64,000 bases of DNA from Elusimicrobiota bacterium (GTDB taxonomy: Bacteria > Elusimicrobiota > Elusimicrobia > UBA1565 > UBA9628). Shown here piece after piece: positions 54,582 through 64,000 of this stretch; the stretch's first letter is position 1; the number at the start of each line of letters is the position of its first letter. Both the position numbers and the translations under genes were made by a program. The notes beneath the pieces are model-generated. The model searched no databases. It was not told where the DNA came from and worked only from the letters and a program-made list of their open reading frames with translations. The stretch lies in the NCBI GenBank assembly GCA_027452025.1, contig DAIDHI010000105.1, forward strand, positions 1 through 64,000, given 5' to 3'.

Positions 54582-55094
54582 CTAAGGCAGGAGGTATTGG
54601 TGGAAGGCCAGCCCCGGCCGGCCCGCCGCCGCGATCTCCCCCTCGAGCTGGCCGTAGGCGAAGCCCTCCAGCTGGAACACGACGGCCAGAGGCTTGTGCC
54701 GCTCCTCCTGCTTGAAGACGAAGACCAGTCCGTCCTTGGCCGACTCGATGCGCTCGGGGGTCGGAAAGATCCGGCGTATGCGCACGGCGTCGACGTAGCC
54801 GTAGTTGAGCGACAACCGGTAGCGCCCGTGGCTGGCCAGACGGGGCGCGAGCTGAACCCGCAGCGTGGTCGGAGCCGCGAAGCGGTCGAGCCGGTCGTAT
54901 TCCAGCTTGACCGCGCCGGCGGCGTCGGCCATCGTGGCTCGGCTGAAGGCTTCGACGCCGACCATCCCCGCCACGACGACGGCCAGCGGCAGAGCCATCA
55001 CGACCTGCCACAGCAGTCTCGTGACGCGCGCCGCCCGGTCCGGGTCCAGCCGGCCGGCCGCGTCCATCCCGTCCGCTCCTTGAGCATTGGACAT
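54582..55094 (-). CDS. Single-pass membrane protein of unknown function
   Basis: A 170-residue protein with a cytoplasmic N-terminal tail, one transmembrane segment (VVMALPLAVVVAGMVGVEAF) and an outside domain of about 115 residues. That domain is rich in beta strands (TTLRVQLAPRLASHGRYRLSLNYGYVDAVRIRRIF, DGLVFVFKQEERHKPLAVVFQLEG). No family is known to me. GGGAGG precedes the ATG by four bases, a genuine ribosome site. It is convergent with the SDR gene with one base between the stop codons. Confidence 0.6.
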   Translation of the reverse strand: MSNAQGADGMDAAGRLDPDRAARVTRLLWQVVMALPLAVVVAGMVGVEAFSRATMADAAGAVKLEYDRLDRFAAPTTLRVQLAPRLASHGRYRLSLNYGYVDAVRIRRIFPTPERIESAKDGLVFVFKQEERHKPLAVVFQLEGFAYGQLEGEIAAAGRPGLAFHQYLLP

Positions 55095-55198
55095 GATCCC
55101 TCCCGCGTGGCCACACTGCGCAGCGATCATAGAACGGCGGGAGCGCGCCCTTCCATGGCGGGCGGTTAAACAGTGCGTGGGGACGGCGTGACGGCGGG

Positions 55199-56125
55199 CT
55201 ACTTGGCGGGGCCGGCGACCTGCCCGAAGAGTTCCTTGAGCCCTCCCAACGATCCCATGACGCCCGCGGCCTCGTAGGGAAGGAAGACGACCTTGTCGGC
55301 GTTGGCCGCGATCTGGTTCAAGGAGTCGAGGTATTTTTGGGCGATGAGGTATTGCGCGGAGTCGAGCTTCGTGATGGCCTGGGTGATGAACTGAATCGCC
55401 TGGGCCTCGGCCGACGCCACCTTGAGGCGCGCCTCGGCTTGGCCCTCGGCGGAGAGGATGGCCGACTGCTTCTGGCCCTCGGCGCTGACGATCTGCGACT
55501 GCCTGAGGCCCTCCGCGCGCAGGATCGCGGACGCCTTCTCTCCCTCGGCGGTCGTGACGACGGCGCGGCGCGTGCGCTCCGCCGTCATCTGCTTTTCCAT
55601 CGTGAGGCGGATGTCCTCGGGCGGCGTGATGTTCTTGAGCTCGATGCGCACGACCTTGACGCCCCAGGCCTGCGTGGCCGCGTCGAGGGCCGAGCGCAGC
55701 TGGGTGTTGATCGTGTCGCGCGAGGTCAGCGTGTGGTCGAGGTCGAGGTTGCCGATGACGTTGCGCAGCGCCGAGAGCGTCAGTTGCTCGATGCCCCAAT
55801 GGAGGTTTTGCACCTCGTAGACGGCGGCCACGGGATCGACGATGAGGTAGTAGATGACGGCGTCGACCGTCATCGTGACGTTGTCGCGGGAGATCACCTG
55901 CTGGGGCTCGATGGGCGTGATCTGCTCGCGCAGGTCGACGCGCTGGCGCACGTTGTCGAGGAACGGCACGATGATGTTCAAGCCCGCCTCGGCCTTCTTG
56001 TGGAAGCGGCCCAGGCGCTCGATGAGGAGCACCTGCTTCTGCGGCACGATCTTGATCGTGTTCATGATCACGGTGAGGACGAACACGGCGCCCAGAGCCA
56101 CGACGACGGTCACGATCAGTCCCAT
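55199..56125 (-). CDS. SPFH/stomatin-like membrane protease regulator (QmcA/slipin type)
   Basis: A 308-residue membrane-anchored SPFH protein. An N-terminal hydrophobic helix (VTVVVALGAVFVLTVIMNTI) is followed by VPQKQVLLIERLGRFHKKAEAGLNIIVPFLDNV, SRDNVTMTVDAVIYYLIVDP and the assembly coiled coil (AEGEKASAILRAEG). Such proteins form large membrane rings and control proteases and membrane domains. It follows the NfeD gene directly (TGA ATG), the standard partnership. Confidence 0.93.
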   Translation of the reverse strand: MGLIVTVVVALGAVFVLTVIMNTIKIVPQKQVLLIERLGRFHKKAEAGLNIIVPFLDNVRQRVDLREQITPIEPQQVISRDNVTMTVDAVIYYLIVDPVAAVYEVQNLHWGIEQLTLSALRNVIGNLDLDHTLTSRDTINTQLRSALDAATQAWGVKVVRIELKNITPPEDIRLTMEKQMTAERTRRAVVTTAEGEKASAILRAEGLRQSQIVSAEGQKQSAILSAEGQAEARLKVASAEAQAIQFITQAITKLDSAQYLIAQKYLDSLNQIAANADKVVFLPYEAAGVMGSLGGLKELFGQVAGPAK

Positions 56126-56557
56126 TCAGCCTCCCACCGGCCGCACGATCAAGCGGATGCCCCGCGAGCCCACGATCTCCACCTCAGCGCCGGCCGAAAT
56201 CGGCCGCTTGTCGGCGCTGTCGGCGGCCCAGTCGGTGCCTTCGACGAGGACGCGGCCGTGGCCGCCCGCCGCATCGAGGGCCTCGACCACGCGGCCGCGG
56301 CGGCCGACCAGCTTCTCCGTGCGCGAAGGCACGCCCGGGGCCGCGGCGATCTTATGGACGATGCGCGAGCGCAGGAAAGTGAGCAGGATCAGGCTGGAGG
56401 CGCCGAAGACGACGGTCTGCGCCCAGACCGGCTGGCCTACGGCGTCGAGGGCGGCGGCGATGAGCGCGGAGACGGAGACCAGCGTGAAGCCGAAAGGCCC
56501 CGGCAGGATCTCGATGATGATGAACAGCAGCGCGATGCCAAGCCAAACCCAGACCAT
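56126..56557 (-). CDS. NfeD family membrane protein
   Basis: A 143-residue protein with two or three membrane helices (VWVWLGIALLFIIIEILPG, LVSVSALIAAALDAVG, TVVFGASSLILLTFL) and a C-terminal OB-fold domain (GRRGRVVEALDAAGGHGRVLVEGTDWAA, AEVEIVGSRGIRLIVRPV). NfeD proteins work with SPFH partners; here the partner gene is immediately downstream. TAGGAT eight bases upstream of the ATG is the probable -10. Confidence 0.92.
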   Translation of the reverse strand: MVWVWLGIALLFIIIEILPGPFGFTLVSVSALIAAALDAVGQPVWAQTVVFGASSLILLTFLRSRIVHKIAAAPGVPSRTEKLVGRRGRVVEALDAAGGHGRVLVEGTDWAADSADKRPISAGAEVEIVGSRGIRLIVRPVGG

Positions 56558-56565
56558 GCCCGCCC

Positions 56566-56571
56566 ATCCTA
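56566..56571 (-). promoter_or_regulatory. -10 element of the NfeD-SPFH operon
   Basis: TAGGAT on the minus strand, eight bases before ATG 56557; no Shine-Dalgarno sequence. Confidence 0.45.
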
Positions 56572-56685
56572 GGACTTGCCCCCGTCGTTGTCAAGAACGC
56601 GGCGGCCCTTGGACCCAAACGCGGATAGGCCAAAAGAGCGGCGCGCGGCGGCCGGAGGGCTCGTGCGCTTCGGGCTCTCGGGCTC

Positions 56686-56691
56686 TAAAAT
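56686..56691 (+). promoter_or_regulatory. -10 element of the histidine phosphatase gene
   Basis: TAAAAT ending six bases before ATG 56698. Confidence 0.5.
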
Positions 56692-56697
56692 AGGGAA

Positions 56698-57270
56698 ATG
56701 AGCCGCCTTATGGCCCTGGTCCTCGGGGTCGCGCTCTGCCTTCCCGCGCGCGCCGCGGAGGTGGCGGCGCCCGCGCAGGTCATCCTCATCCGCCACGCCG
56801 AGAAGCCCGCCGAGGGCAATGACCTCAGCCCGCGCGGCTTTCAGCGCGCCCGGGCGCTGGTCTCCTTTTTCCAGACCAATCCCGCCGTCACGCGCTTCGG
56901 GCCGCCAGCGGCGATCTACGCGGCCAAACCCAAGGCCGACGGCGCGCAGGCGCGCCCTCTGGAGACCGTGCAGCCGCTGGCCAAGGCGCTGCGCCTGGCC
57001 GTGAACACGGATTTCCGCAAAGACGACGTGGCCGGCCTGGCGGCCTCCGTCATGAAGGATTCCGCCCATGCCGGAAAGACCGTCCTGGTCGCCTGGCAGC
57101 ACCACCTCATCCCGCGCATCGCCAAGGCGCTGGGAGCCGCGCAGGCTCCCGACTCATGGCCGGGCGAGGTCTTCGACCGCGCCTGGATCATCGATTTCGA
57201 CGGGCGCGGCAAGCCGGTCTCTTTCCGGAACATTCCCCAGCGCCTGCTGCCCGGCGACAGCGGCAAGTAG
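56698..57270 (+). CDS. Exported histidine phosphatase family protein
   Basis: A 190-residue protein with signal peptide MSRLMALVLGVALCLPARAA. The branch-1 histidine phosphatase motif VILIRHAEKP contains the phospho-accepting His, and the second His is in VAWQHHLIPRIA. The later part IIDFDGRGKPVSFRNIPQRLL is similar to uncharacterised RHG-motif proteins in other bacteria. An extracytoplasmic phosphomonoesterase is likely; the substrate is unknown. Monocistronic. Confidence 0.85.
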   Translation: MSRLMALVLGVALCLPARAAEVAAPAQVILIRHAEKPAEGNDLSPRGFQRARALVSFFQTNPAVTRFGPPAAIYAAKPKADGAQARPLETVQPLAKALRLAVNTDFRKDDVAGLAASVMKDSAHAGKTVLVAWQHHLIPRIAKALGAAQAPDSWPGEVFDRAWIIDFDGRGKPVSFRNIPQRLLPGDSGK

Positions 57271-57274
57271 GCGG

Positions 57275-58584
57275 TTAGGCCGGCGCTTTCGCCGCGGACT
57301 TGCCCTTGCGCTTGCCCGCCGTCCGGGCGAAGGAGTTTTCGAGGTCCCGGATGATGTCGACGGGGCTTTCCAGCCCGATCGACAGGCGCACCCCGTCGAC
57401 GCCGCGCATGGCCCCCTCGCCGGAATACGCGGAGTGCGTCATCCCCGAAGGCATCTCGATCAAGGTTTTCACGTGGCCGAGGCTCACGGCGAGCGTGATC
57501 GAGTAGGCGTTCTGCGCCACGTCGTCGACGAAGGCCGCCGCGTCGATCTTCGCGCCGTCGAGGCGGAAATAGATCATGTTGCCCGGGGCGAACTCCCCGT
57601 CGAAGTCGATCATCTGTCGGCGGGCCAGCTCCTTTTGCGGGAAGCTCGCGAGGCCCGGCCAGCGCACCTCGCGCACGAGCGGGTTTTTTTCCAGAAAGCG
57701 GGCTACTTTCTCGGCGCTGTATTGCTGGCGCTTAAGGCGGACGGGCAAGGTCGGCAAGCCGTAGACGAGGATCGACCAGGCCGACTTGGCCGACAGCACG
57801 CCGCCGAAATCCTTCCGATACCACTTCAGGTCGTGGTAAAGCCCCTGCGGGGCGATCACCGCGCCGCCGACCTCCGTGCCGAAGCCCCCGATGTTCTTGG
57901 TCAGGCTGTGCACGACGATGTCGGCGCCGTGCTCGACGGGGCGCTGGCAAAAGGGCGTGGCGAACGTGCTGTCGACGACGAGCAGCAGACGGTTGTTGTC
58001 GCCGCGCCGGCGGTTGACCTCGTCGCGCGCGCGAGAGAGAGCCTTGAGGTCGACGAGATCGAGGGTGGGATTGACCGGCGTCTCGCAGTAGAGCACTCGC
58101 GTCTTGGGCCCGATGACGGAGGCGACCTTCGCCGGGTCGCGGAAATCGGCGCGCTTGACGTTGATGCCCTGCCGCGGATACCACTTCTCGAAGAGGGAGT
58201 GGGTGCAGCCGTAGAGCAGGTCATGGGCGACGACCTCGTCTCCCGAGCGCAGAACGGCTCCGAGCGCGCCGGAGACGGCGGCCATGCCGGAGGCGAAGGT
58301 CAGACAGGCGTCGCCGCCTTCGAGCTGCGCGAGCTCCCCTTCGAGCATCTCGCGCGTCGGATCGTCGAGGCGGTCGTAGATGTAGATCGGCTCGGCGTCG
58401 TCGCCGACGGGATTGCCGTATTCGCAAAAGCCCCGCGCGCCGCGCGACACCGACTGCAGGCGGTACGTGCTCGACGAAGTCATCGGCGGCACGACATGCC
58501 TCGAAAAGTCCCACTTAGTCGTCTTGTCCGGGCCGTGGACGATCCAAGTGGTCTTGCGGTAGCCCTTGAGAACCTGCCTCTTCT

Positions 58585-58588
<4 letters not shown>
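57275..58588 (-). CDS. PLP-dependent Cys/Met metabolism lyase (methionine gamma-lyase-like)
   Basis: A 437-residue fold-type I PLP enzyme. It has LASGM-like TFASGMAAVSGALGAVL, ETPVNPTLDLVDL, VVDSTFATPFCQRPVEHGADIVVHSLTKNIGG with the Schiff-base Lys in SLTK, and VRLSIGLESPVDIIRDLENSF. It belongs with cystathionine gamma-synthase, cystathionine beta-lyase and methionine gamma-lyase; the exact reaction cannot be told. The motif SLTKNIGG in place of SxTKYxxGH and the long N-terminus (WDFSRHVVPPMTSSSTY) mark an unusual subgroup. It overlaps speA as ATGA. Confidence 0.85.
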
Positions 58589-60552
<1,964 letters not shown>

Positions 60553-60560
60553 CAGGCGAT

Positions 60561-60566
60561 ATTATA
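60561..60566 (-). promoter_or_regulatory. -10 element of speA
   Basis: Perfect TATAAT on the minus strand, eight bases before ATG 60552; it lies in the 16-base gap behind msrB. Confidence 0.55.
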
Positions 60567-60568
60567 GA

Positions 60569-60964
60569 TCATTTCCCCGACGAGCGCTTGAGCTCCAGCG
60601 CCGCCGAGTTGACGCAATAGCGCAGGCCCGTGGGCTTCGGGCCGTCGTCGAAGACATGTCCCAGGTGCGAGCCGCACTTCGCGCAGACGATCTCCGTTCG
60701 GACCATGCCGTGGCTCTCGTCGGACCTCGCCGCCACGGCCTTGTCCGTGGCCGGCTCGTAGAAACTCGGCCAGCCCGTGCCGGAGTCGAACTTCGCCTTC
60801 GAGGAAAACAGCGGCTCGCCGCACACCACGCACTCGTAGGTCCCGGCGTCGTGGCAGTCCCAGTATTTGCCGCTGAACGGCGGCTCCGTCGCCGAGCACC
60901 GCGTGACGCGGTATTGCTCGGGCGTCAAACGCTTCTTGAGCTCTTCGTCGCCGCGTTCAGTCAT
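60569..60964 (-). CDS. msrB: Peptide-methionine (R)-S-oxide reductase
   Basis: Repairs methionine-R-sulfoxide. The 131-residue protein has GTYECVVCGEPLF and CAKCGSHLGHVFDDGP (two CxxC pairs binding zinc), GTGWPSFYEP and catalytic Cys in RYCVNSAAL. The ATG at 60964 overlaps the end of the TPR gene by eight bases; the track ORF reaching to 61174 is a shadow extension. There is no signal peptide, so it acts in the cytoplasm. Confidence 0.95.
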   Translation of the reverse strand: MTERGDEELKKRLTPEQYRVTRCSATEPPFSGKYWDCHDAGTYECVVCGEPLFSSKAKFDSGTGWPSFYEPATDKAVAARSDESHGMVRTEIVCAKCGSHLGHVFDDGPKPTGLRYCVNSAALELKRSSGK

Positions 60965-62135
60965 CGGGCGGAGCGATCGGTCCGGGCTCCGTCTTGGCGT
61001 AGGGCGCGGCCACGCCGGCCTTGGCGACGTAGCCGAAGCCCCAGGTGTCCGGCGTTGCCGCGGCGGCGCGGTAGTCCGCCAAGGCGTCGGCGCGCCGTCC
61101 CAGCGCGTCCTCGAGCTGCCCGGCGCGGACGCGAGCCCAGACGGCCCAGCGGCTGGGGCGGCCGCCAAAATCAACCGTCTCGGCTTGCCTAAAGGCCGCC
61201 AACGCCTCCTCGTGCCGGCCGAGGCGCCAGAGAGCGCAGCCGAGAGCGACGCCGCCCTTGCCCGCCTCGATCGCGTCGTACTTCCCCTCGCGGACCAAGC
61301 TCAGAAAGGCGCGCGCGTCGGCGGCGGCGTCCTCGTAGCGGCCCCCCTCGTAGAGAGTCACGACCTCCGCGGCATGCATCATCGCGCTGCCCGGATAGAG
61401 CGCGCGCAGGCGGCGCATGATGGCGAGAGCCTTCTCCGGATCGCGGGCGCCCCAGCGATCCTCGGTATATATCTCGACGAGCAGGATCATGGCGTTGGCG
61501 CGCGAATAATGGCCCCGCCGCGCCACCATCTCCAGCGTCCGGATGCCGCGCAAACGGTCGCCTCGCAGCACGAACTTGGCCAGCGCTCCGATGAAGCGCG
61601 GGTAGACGTCGGTGTAGTAGTCGTACATGCCGACGCCCAGGTAGCAGTCCCAGCACCGGGGATCGGCCTGGACCGCCAGCCGCGTGATGGAGACGGCCTT
61701 GCGGCCCTCGAGATAGCCGCGAATCCATTGGTGCCGGATGATGGCCAGGCGGCTGGCCAATCCGTAGGCCGCGCCCAAGGTCATGAGGCCTTGAGCGTCG
61801 CCCGGATGCGCCTTGACCCAGCGCTGACCGACCGAGATCGTCTGCTGAGTCCTGCGCGCGAAGGAGTCGAGCAGCCTCGGGTCGCCCTGGTCCGTGCCGT
61901 AGACGTAGCGCGTCCAATCGACCCCCGCCAGGCCCATGTAGGCGTGGGGCTCGTCCGGGGCCAGGGCGATCGCCTTGCGCGCCGCCGTCTCGGCCTCGTC
62001 GAAGCGCATCTGATAAATGTCGTCGATGCCTTCCGTGAGCCAATGGTCGAGCTCGGGAGTGATGTAGGGCGTCGACCACGCGCGCGCGGGACAGGCGAGC
62101 CACGCTCCAAGCAAGGCGGCCCCGGCGAGGAACAT
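60957..62135 (-). CDS. Exported TPR-like protein, function unknown
   Basis: A 392-residue protein with signal peptide (MFLAGAALLGAWLACPARA). Loose TPR repeats run through the sequence (DEAETAARKAIALAPDEPHAYMGLAGVDW, PEKALAIMRRLRALYPGSAMMHAAEVVTLYEGGRYEDAAADARAFL, GRHEEALAAFRQAE). The centre has RCWDCYLGVGMYDYYTDVYPRFIGAL, an aromatic stretch with two Cys. A TPR adaptor in the periplasm is the best reading. First gene before msrB; TAGACT lies eight bases ahead of the ATG. Confidence 0.72.
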   Translation of the reverse strand: MFLAGAALLGAWLACPARAWSTPYITPELDHWLTEGIDDIYQMRFDEAETAARKAIALAPDEPHAYMGLAGVDWTRYVYGTDQGDPRLLDSFARRTQQTISVGQRWVKAHPGDAQGLMTLGAAYGLASRLAIIRHQWIRGYLEGRKAVSITRLAVQADPRCWDCYLGVGMYDYYTDVYPRFIGALAKFVLRGDRLRGIRTLEMVARRGHYSRANAMILLVEIYTEDRWGARDPEKALAIMRRLRALYPGSAMMHAAEVVTLYEGGRYEDAAADARAFLSLVREGKYDAIEAGKGGVALGCALWRLGRHEEALAAFRQAETVDFGGRPSRWAVWARVRAGQLEDALGRRADALADYRAAAATPDTWGFGYVAKAGVAAPYAKTEPGPIAPPDD

Positions 62136-62143
62136 AGGCCGCT

Positions 62144-62149
62144 AGTCTA
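62144..62149 (-). promoter_or_regulatory. -10 element of the TPR-msrB operon
   Basis: TAGACT on the minus strand, eight bases before ATG 62135. Confidence 0.5.
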
Positions 62150-62158
62150 TCTATTTCC

Positions 62159-62164
62159 TATAAT
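62159..62164 (+). promoter_or_regulatory. -10 element of the dehydrogenase operon
   Basis: Perfect TATAAT on the plus strand, 14 bases before ATG 62179. Expected leader of only about seven bases. Confidence 0.55.
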
Positions 62165-62178
62165 AGGCGTCCATTTCC

Positions 62179-63198
62179 ATGAAAGCGGTTCTTTACAAGG
62201 ACTCCCATGGGGCCACTTTGCGCGACATCCCCGTGCCGCGCATAGGCGCAGGCGAGGCCCTCGTCGCCATGGACGTCTGCGGCCTGTGCGGCACCGACAT
62301 CATGAAGCTGGCCATCCGCGCCAAGACGGCGATCCTCGGCCATGAGCTGGCCGGACGCATCGCCGAGCTCGGCCGGGGCGTAGAAGGCTTCGAGGTCGGG
62401 GACCGCGTCGTCGTCGCGCACCACGTGCCTTGCCTGTCCTGCCACTATTGCCGGCGCCAGAGCTACTCGATGTGCCGCCAGTTCAAGGCCACCAACATCG
62501 ATCCGGGAGGCTTCGCCGAGTACGTGCGCATCCCGGCGCTCCACGTGCGGCACACGATGCTCAAAATCCCGGATCAGCTCGATTCCCGCTCGGCAAGCCA
62601 AACCGAGCCGCTGGCGTGCTGCCTGCGCAATGCCAAGCGTCTCAACGTGGGCCCGGGCGATACCGTGGGCGTCGTCGGGCTCGGAGCCGTCGGGCAGCTG
62701 ATGGCCCGCGTCCTCCACCATGGCTTCAAGGCCGCCGTCGTCGGCCTCGATCTGGACCCGGCCCGCGCCGAGGCGATGAACGGGTGGGCCAAGGGCTTCA
62801 CCAACGCGGCGGCCGCTCAACGCGAGATTTCCGGCTCGACCGACGGCCGCGGGCTGGACGCCCTCATCTTCACCGCCGGGACCCCCGAGCTGGCGGCCGA
62901 ACGCCTGGCCTGGGTGCGCGACGGAGGCACGCTCAACGTCTTCGCGAGCTTCCATCCCGACCCCCGAATGACCCTCAACCTCAACGAGATCTATCACCGC
63001 GAGCTCACGGTGGTCAGCAGCTATTCTCCCGGCCTCGAGGACCTGCGCGAGGCCCTCGACCTCATCGCCAGCGGCCGCGTGCCCGTGCGATCCATCGCGA
63101 TGACGGACTACGATCTGGAGCACTTCGACGCGGCCGTCTCGGACGTGCGCGCGCGCAAGGCGGTCAAGGCCGTGCTGCGGCCCGCGGGCGCCCGATGA
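62179..63198 (+). CDS. Zinc-dependent medium-chain alcohol/polyol dehydrogenase
   Basis: A 339-residue MDR enzyme oxidising a secondary alcohol or polyol with NAD. Catalytic zinc ligands are Cys in VCGLCGTDIM and His-Glu in ILGHELAGRIAELG; the structural zinc loop has four Cys (PCLSCHYCRRQSYSMC). The Rossmann motif is VVGLGAVGQLMARVL. The closest functional types are sorbitol, threonine and erythrulose-type dehydrogenases, but the substrate is open. It overlaps the class II aldolase as ATGA, which suggests a sugar or sugar-alcohol pathway. Confidence 0.88.
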   Translation: MKAVLYKDSHGATLRDIPVPRIGAGEALVAMDVCGLCGTDIMKLAIRAKTAILGHELAGRIAELGRGVEGFEVGDRVVVAHHVPCLSCHYCRRQSYSMCRQFKATNIDPGGFAEYVRIPALHVRHTMLKIPDQLDSRSASQTEPLACCLRNAKRLNVGPGDTVGVVGLGAVGQLMARVLHHGFKAAVVGLDLDPARAEAMNGWAKGFTNAAAAQREISGSTDGRGLDALIFTAGTPELAAERLAWVRDGGTLNVFASFHPDPRMTLNLNEIYHRELTVVSSYSPGLEDLREALDLIASGRVPVRSIAMTDYDLEHFDAAVSDVRARKAVKAVLRPAGAR

Positions 63199-63872
63199 AA
63201 ACCGAGGCCCATCTGCGCGCCGAGCTCGTCTCCTGCGCCCGCGGGCTGGCGCAGCGCAATTTCTGTCCCTCGACCTCGGGCAACCTTTCGGCGCGCCTCG
63301 ACGCCTGGCGCATCCTGGTCACGCCCACCGGGGTGCCCAAGGCGCTCCTCTCGGCGGAGGACCTCGTCGTCGTCTCGCCCGAGGGCCGCAAGCGTTTCGG
63401 GCGCCGCAACCCCACTTCCGAGCTCGATATGCATCTGCAAATCTACCGCCTGCGGCCCGACGCGGGCGCCGTCGTCCACGCCCATCCGCCGCTGGCCACG
63501 GCTTTCGCCTGCGCCGGTATCGCCCTCGACCAGCCGATCGCCTCGGAATTCTCGATGGCGGTCGGCAAGGTCCCTTTGGCGCCCTACGGCACGCCCGGCA
63601 CGCCGGAGCTCGCCGCCGCGATGGAACGCCTGATCCCGGACCACACGGCTATCCTGATGGGCAACCACGGCCTCGTCGTCTACGGCAAGGACGTCGCCGA
63701 CGCCTGCGGGAAGATGGACCTCGTCGAGCATTTCGCCGAGATCGTGCTCGCCACCCTCAAGCTCGGCCGCCAAGCGGAGCTGTCGCCCGAGGAGCTGCGC
63801 CGCCTCAACGAGGCCGCGCGGCGCTACGCGACCGGCGCCGGGCCGCTGGCGATCACCGGAGGCGGCAAGTGA
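63195..63872 (+). CDS. Class II aldolase / fuculose-phosphate aldolase-like protein
   Basis: A 225-residue zinc aldolase. It has CPSTSGNLSARLD, GTPK-like VTPTGVPKALL, the catalytic Glu in PTSELDMHLQIY and zinc His pairs in VVHAHPPLATAFA with the third in MGNHGLVVYG. It would split a sugar 1-phosphate (fuculose, rhamnulose, ribulose type) into dihydroxyacetone phosphate and an aldehyde. With a dehydrogenase on each side it forms a short carbohydrate catabolic operon. Confidence 0.9.
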   Translation: MKTEAHLRAELVSCARGLAQRNFCPSTSGNLSARLDAWRILVTPTGVPKALLSAEDLVVVSPEGRKRFGRRNPTSELDMHLQIYRLRPDAGAVVHAHPPLATAFACAGIALDQPIASEFSMAVGKVPLAPYGTPGTPELAAAMERLIPDHTAILMGNHGLVVYGKDVADACGKMDLVEHFAEIVLATLKLGRQAELSPEELRRLNEAARRYATGAGPLAITGGGK

Positions 63873-64000
63873 AGAAGATGCGCGCCGTGATGTTCTACGC
63901 CCCCAAGCAAATCCGCCTCGTCGAGGTCCCGCTGCCTTCTCCCGGGCCGGGAGAGATCGTGGTCAAGGTCGGCGCGGCGCTGACCTGCGGCACCGACTTC
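63869..64000 (+). CDS. Second zinc-type alcohol dehydrogenase, 5' part only (cut by window end)
   Basis: The first 44 codons are visible, not in the ORF track. GTG 63869 overlaps the aldolase stop as GTGA; an in-frame ATG follows three codons later. The sequence RAVMFYAPKQIRLVEVPLPSPGPGEIVVKV then ALTCGTDF is the start of an MDR dehydrogenase: the Cys in LTCGTD is the catalytic zinc ligand. Substrate unknown. Confidence 0.8.
   Translation, partial: MKKMRAVMFYAPKQIRLVEVPLPSPGPGEIVVKVGAALTCGTDF

Overview
The window is a high-GC, very gene-dense piece of a Gram-negative (diderm) bacterial chromosome. The best taxonomic guess from sequence alone is a high-GC member of Elusimicrobiota. The reasons are the prepilin style (GFTLIELMIVVAIIGILAAIAIPKF core followed by a GNLGSIRSALSIYYGD-like stretch), a FlgD-like Ig domain at the end of a secreted subtilase, split methylmalonyl-CoA mutase genes, and HEAT/TPR/secreted proteins without close functional names. 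This is inference; no marker gene was placed on a tree. There is no CRISPR array, phage or transposase gene, and no gene-free stretch longer than about 300 bases.

Layout. 1-700: type IV pilin with a strong sigma70-type promoter, then tRNA-Leu(CAG). 774-1972: smpB and an outer-membrane-type protein. 1247-7345 (minus): operon mce - acyl-CoA carboxylase beta - O-antigen-ligase/TPR - mdh - coaX - OMP. 7492-7920: small Ig-like protein. 7933-14126 (minus): operon DUF192 - mcmA1 - pilB - GAF/HD-GYP - mcmA2 - meaB. 14215-19655: large secreted unknown, then efp - receiver - HAD - subtilase. 19715-25320 (plus): glycosyltransferase 9, HEAT protein, two histidine kinases and a response regulator. 25305-31280 (minus): rdgB/TPR fused ORF - murC - rsmA - membrane glycosyltransferase. 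31314-32593: BON lipoprotein and mutY. 32663-35049: ygfZ and cdsA, divergent. 35100-39092: homogentisate/tyrosine catabolism operon. 39094-45229 (minus): hemW - phoH - receiver - valS - unknown. 45294-49258: giant beta-solenoid/HEAT protein and era. 49274-51783: lipoprotein and polX. 51855-54580: S46 peptidase and SDR. 54582-57270: small membrane protein, SPFH/NfeD pair, secreted histidine phosphatase. 57275-62135 (minus): speA - Cys/Met PLP lyase and TPR - msrB. 62179-64000: alcohol dehydrogenase, class II aldolase, second dehydrogenase cut by the window edge.

How it works together. mce, the carboxyltransferase, mcmA1/mcmA2, meaB and mdh form a near-complete propionyl-CoA/methylmalonyl-CoA/succinyl-CoA to malate module, split over two neighbouring operons. 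Tyrosine catabolism would yield fumarate and acetoacetate and feeds the same central metabolism. Surface functions (pilin, PilB, O-antigen ligase, glycosyltransferases, secreted peptidases) are mixed into the same transcription units.

The most striking global feature is the architecture of gene starts. About eighteen operon heads have a -10-like hexamer (TAGAAT, TACAAT, TAAAAT, TATAAT and variants) only 5-8 nt before the start codon and no Shine-Dalgarno sequence, so transcription should begin at or next to the start codon (leaderless mRNA). Genes inside operons start by overlap (ATGA, GTGA, TTGA, TGATG, TAATG). Three long near-perfect palindromes of one related family sit directly behind stop codons.
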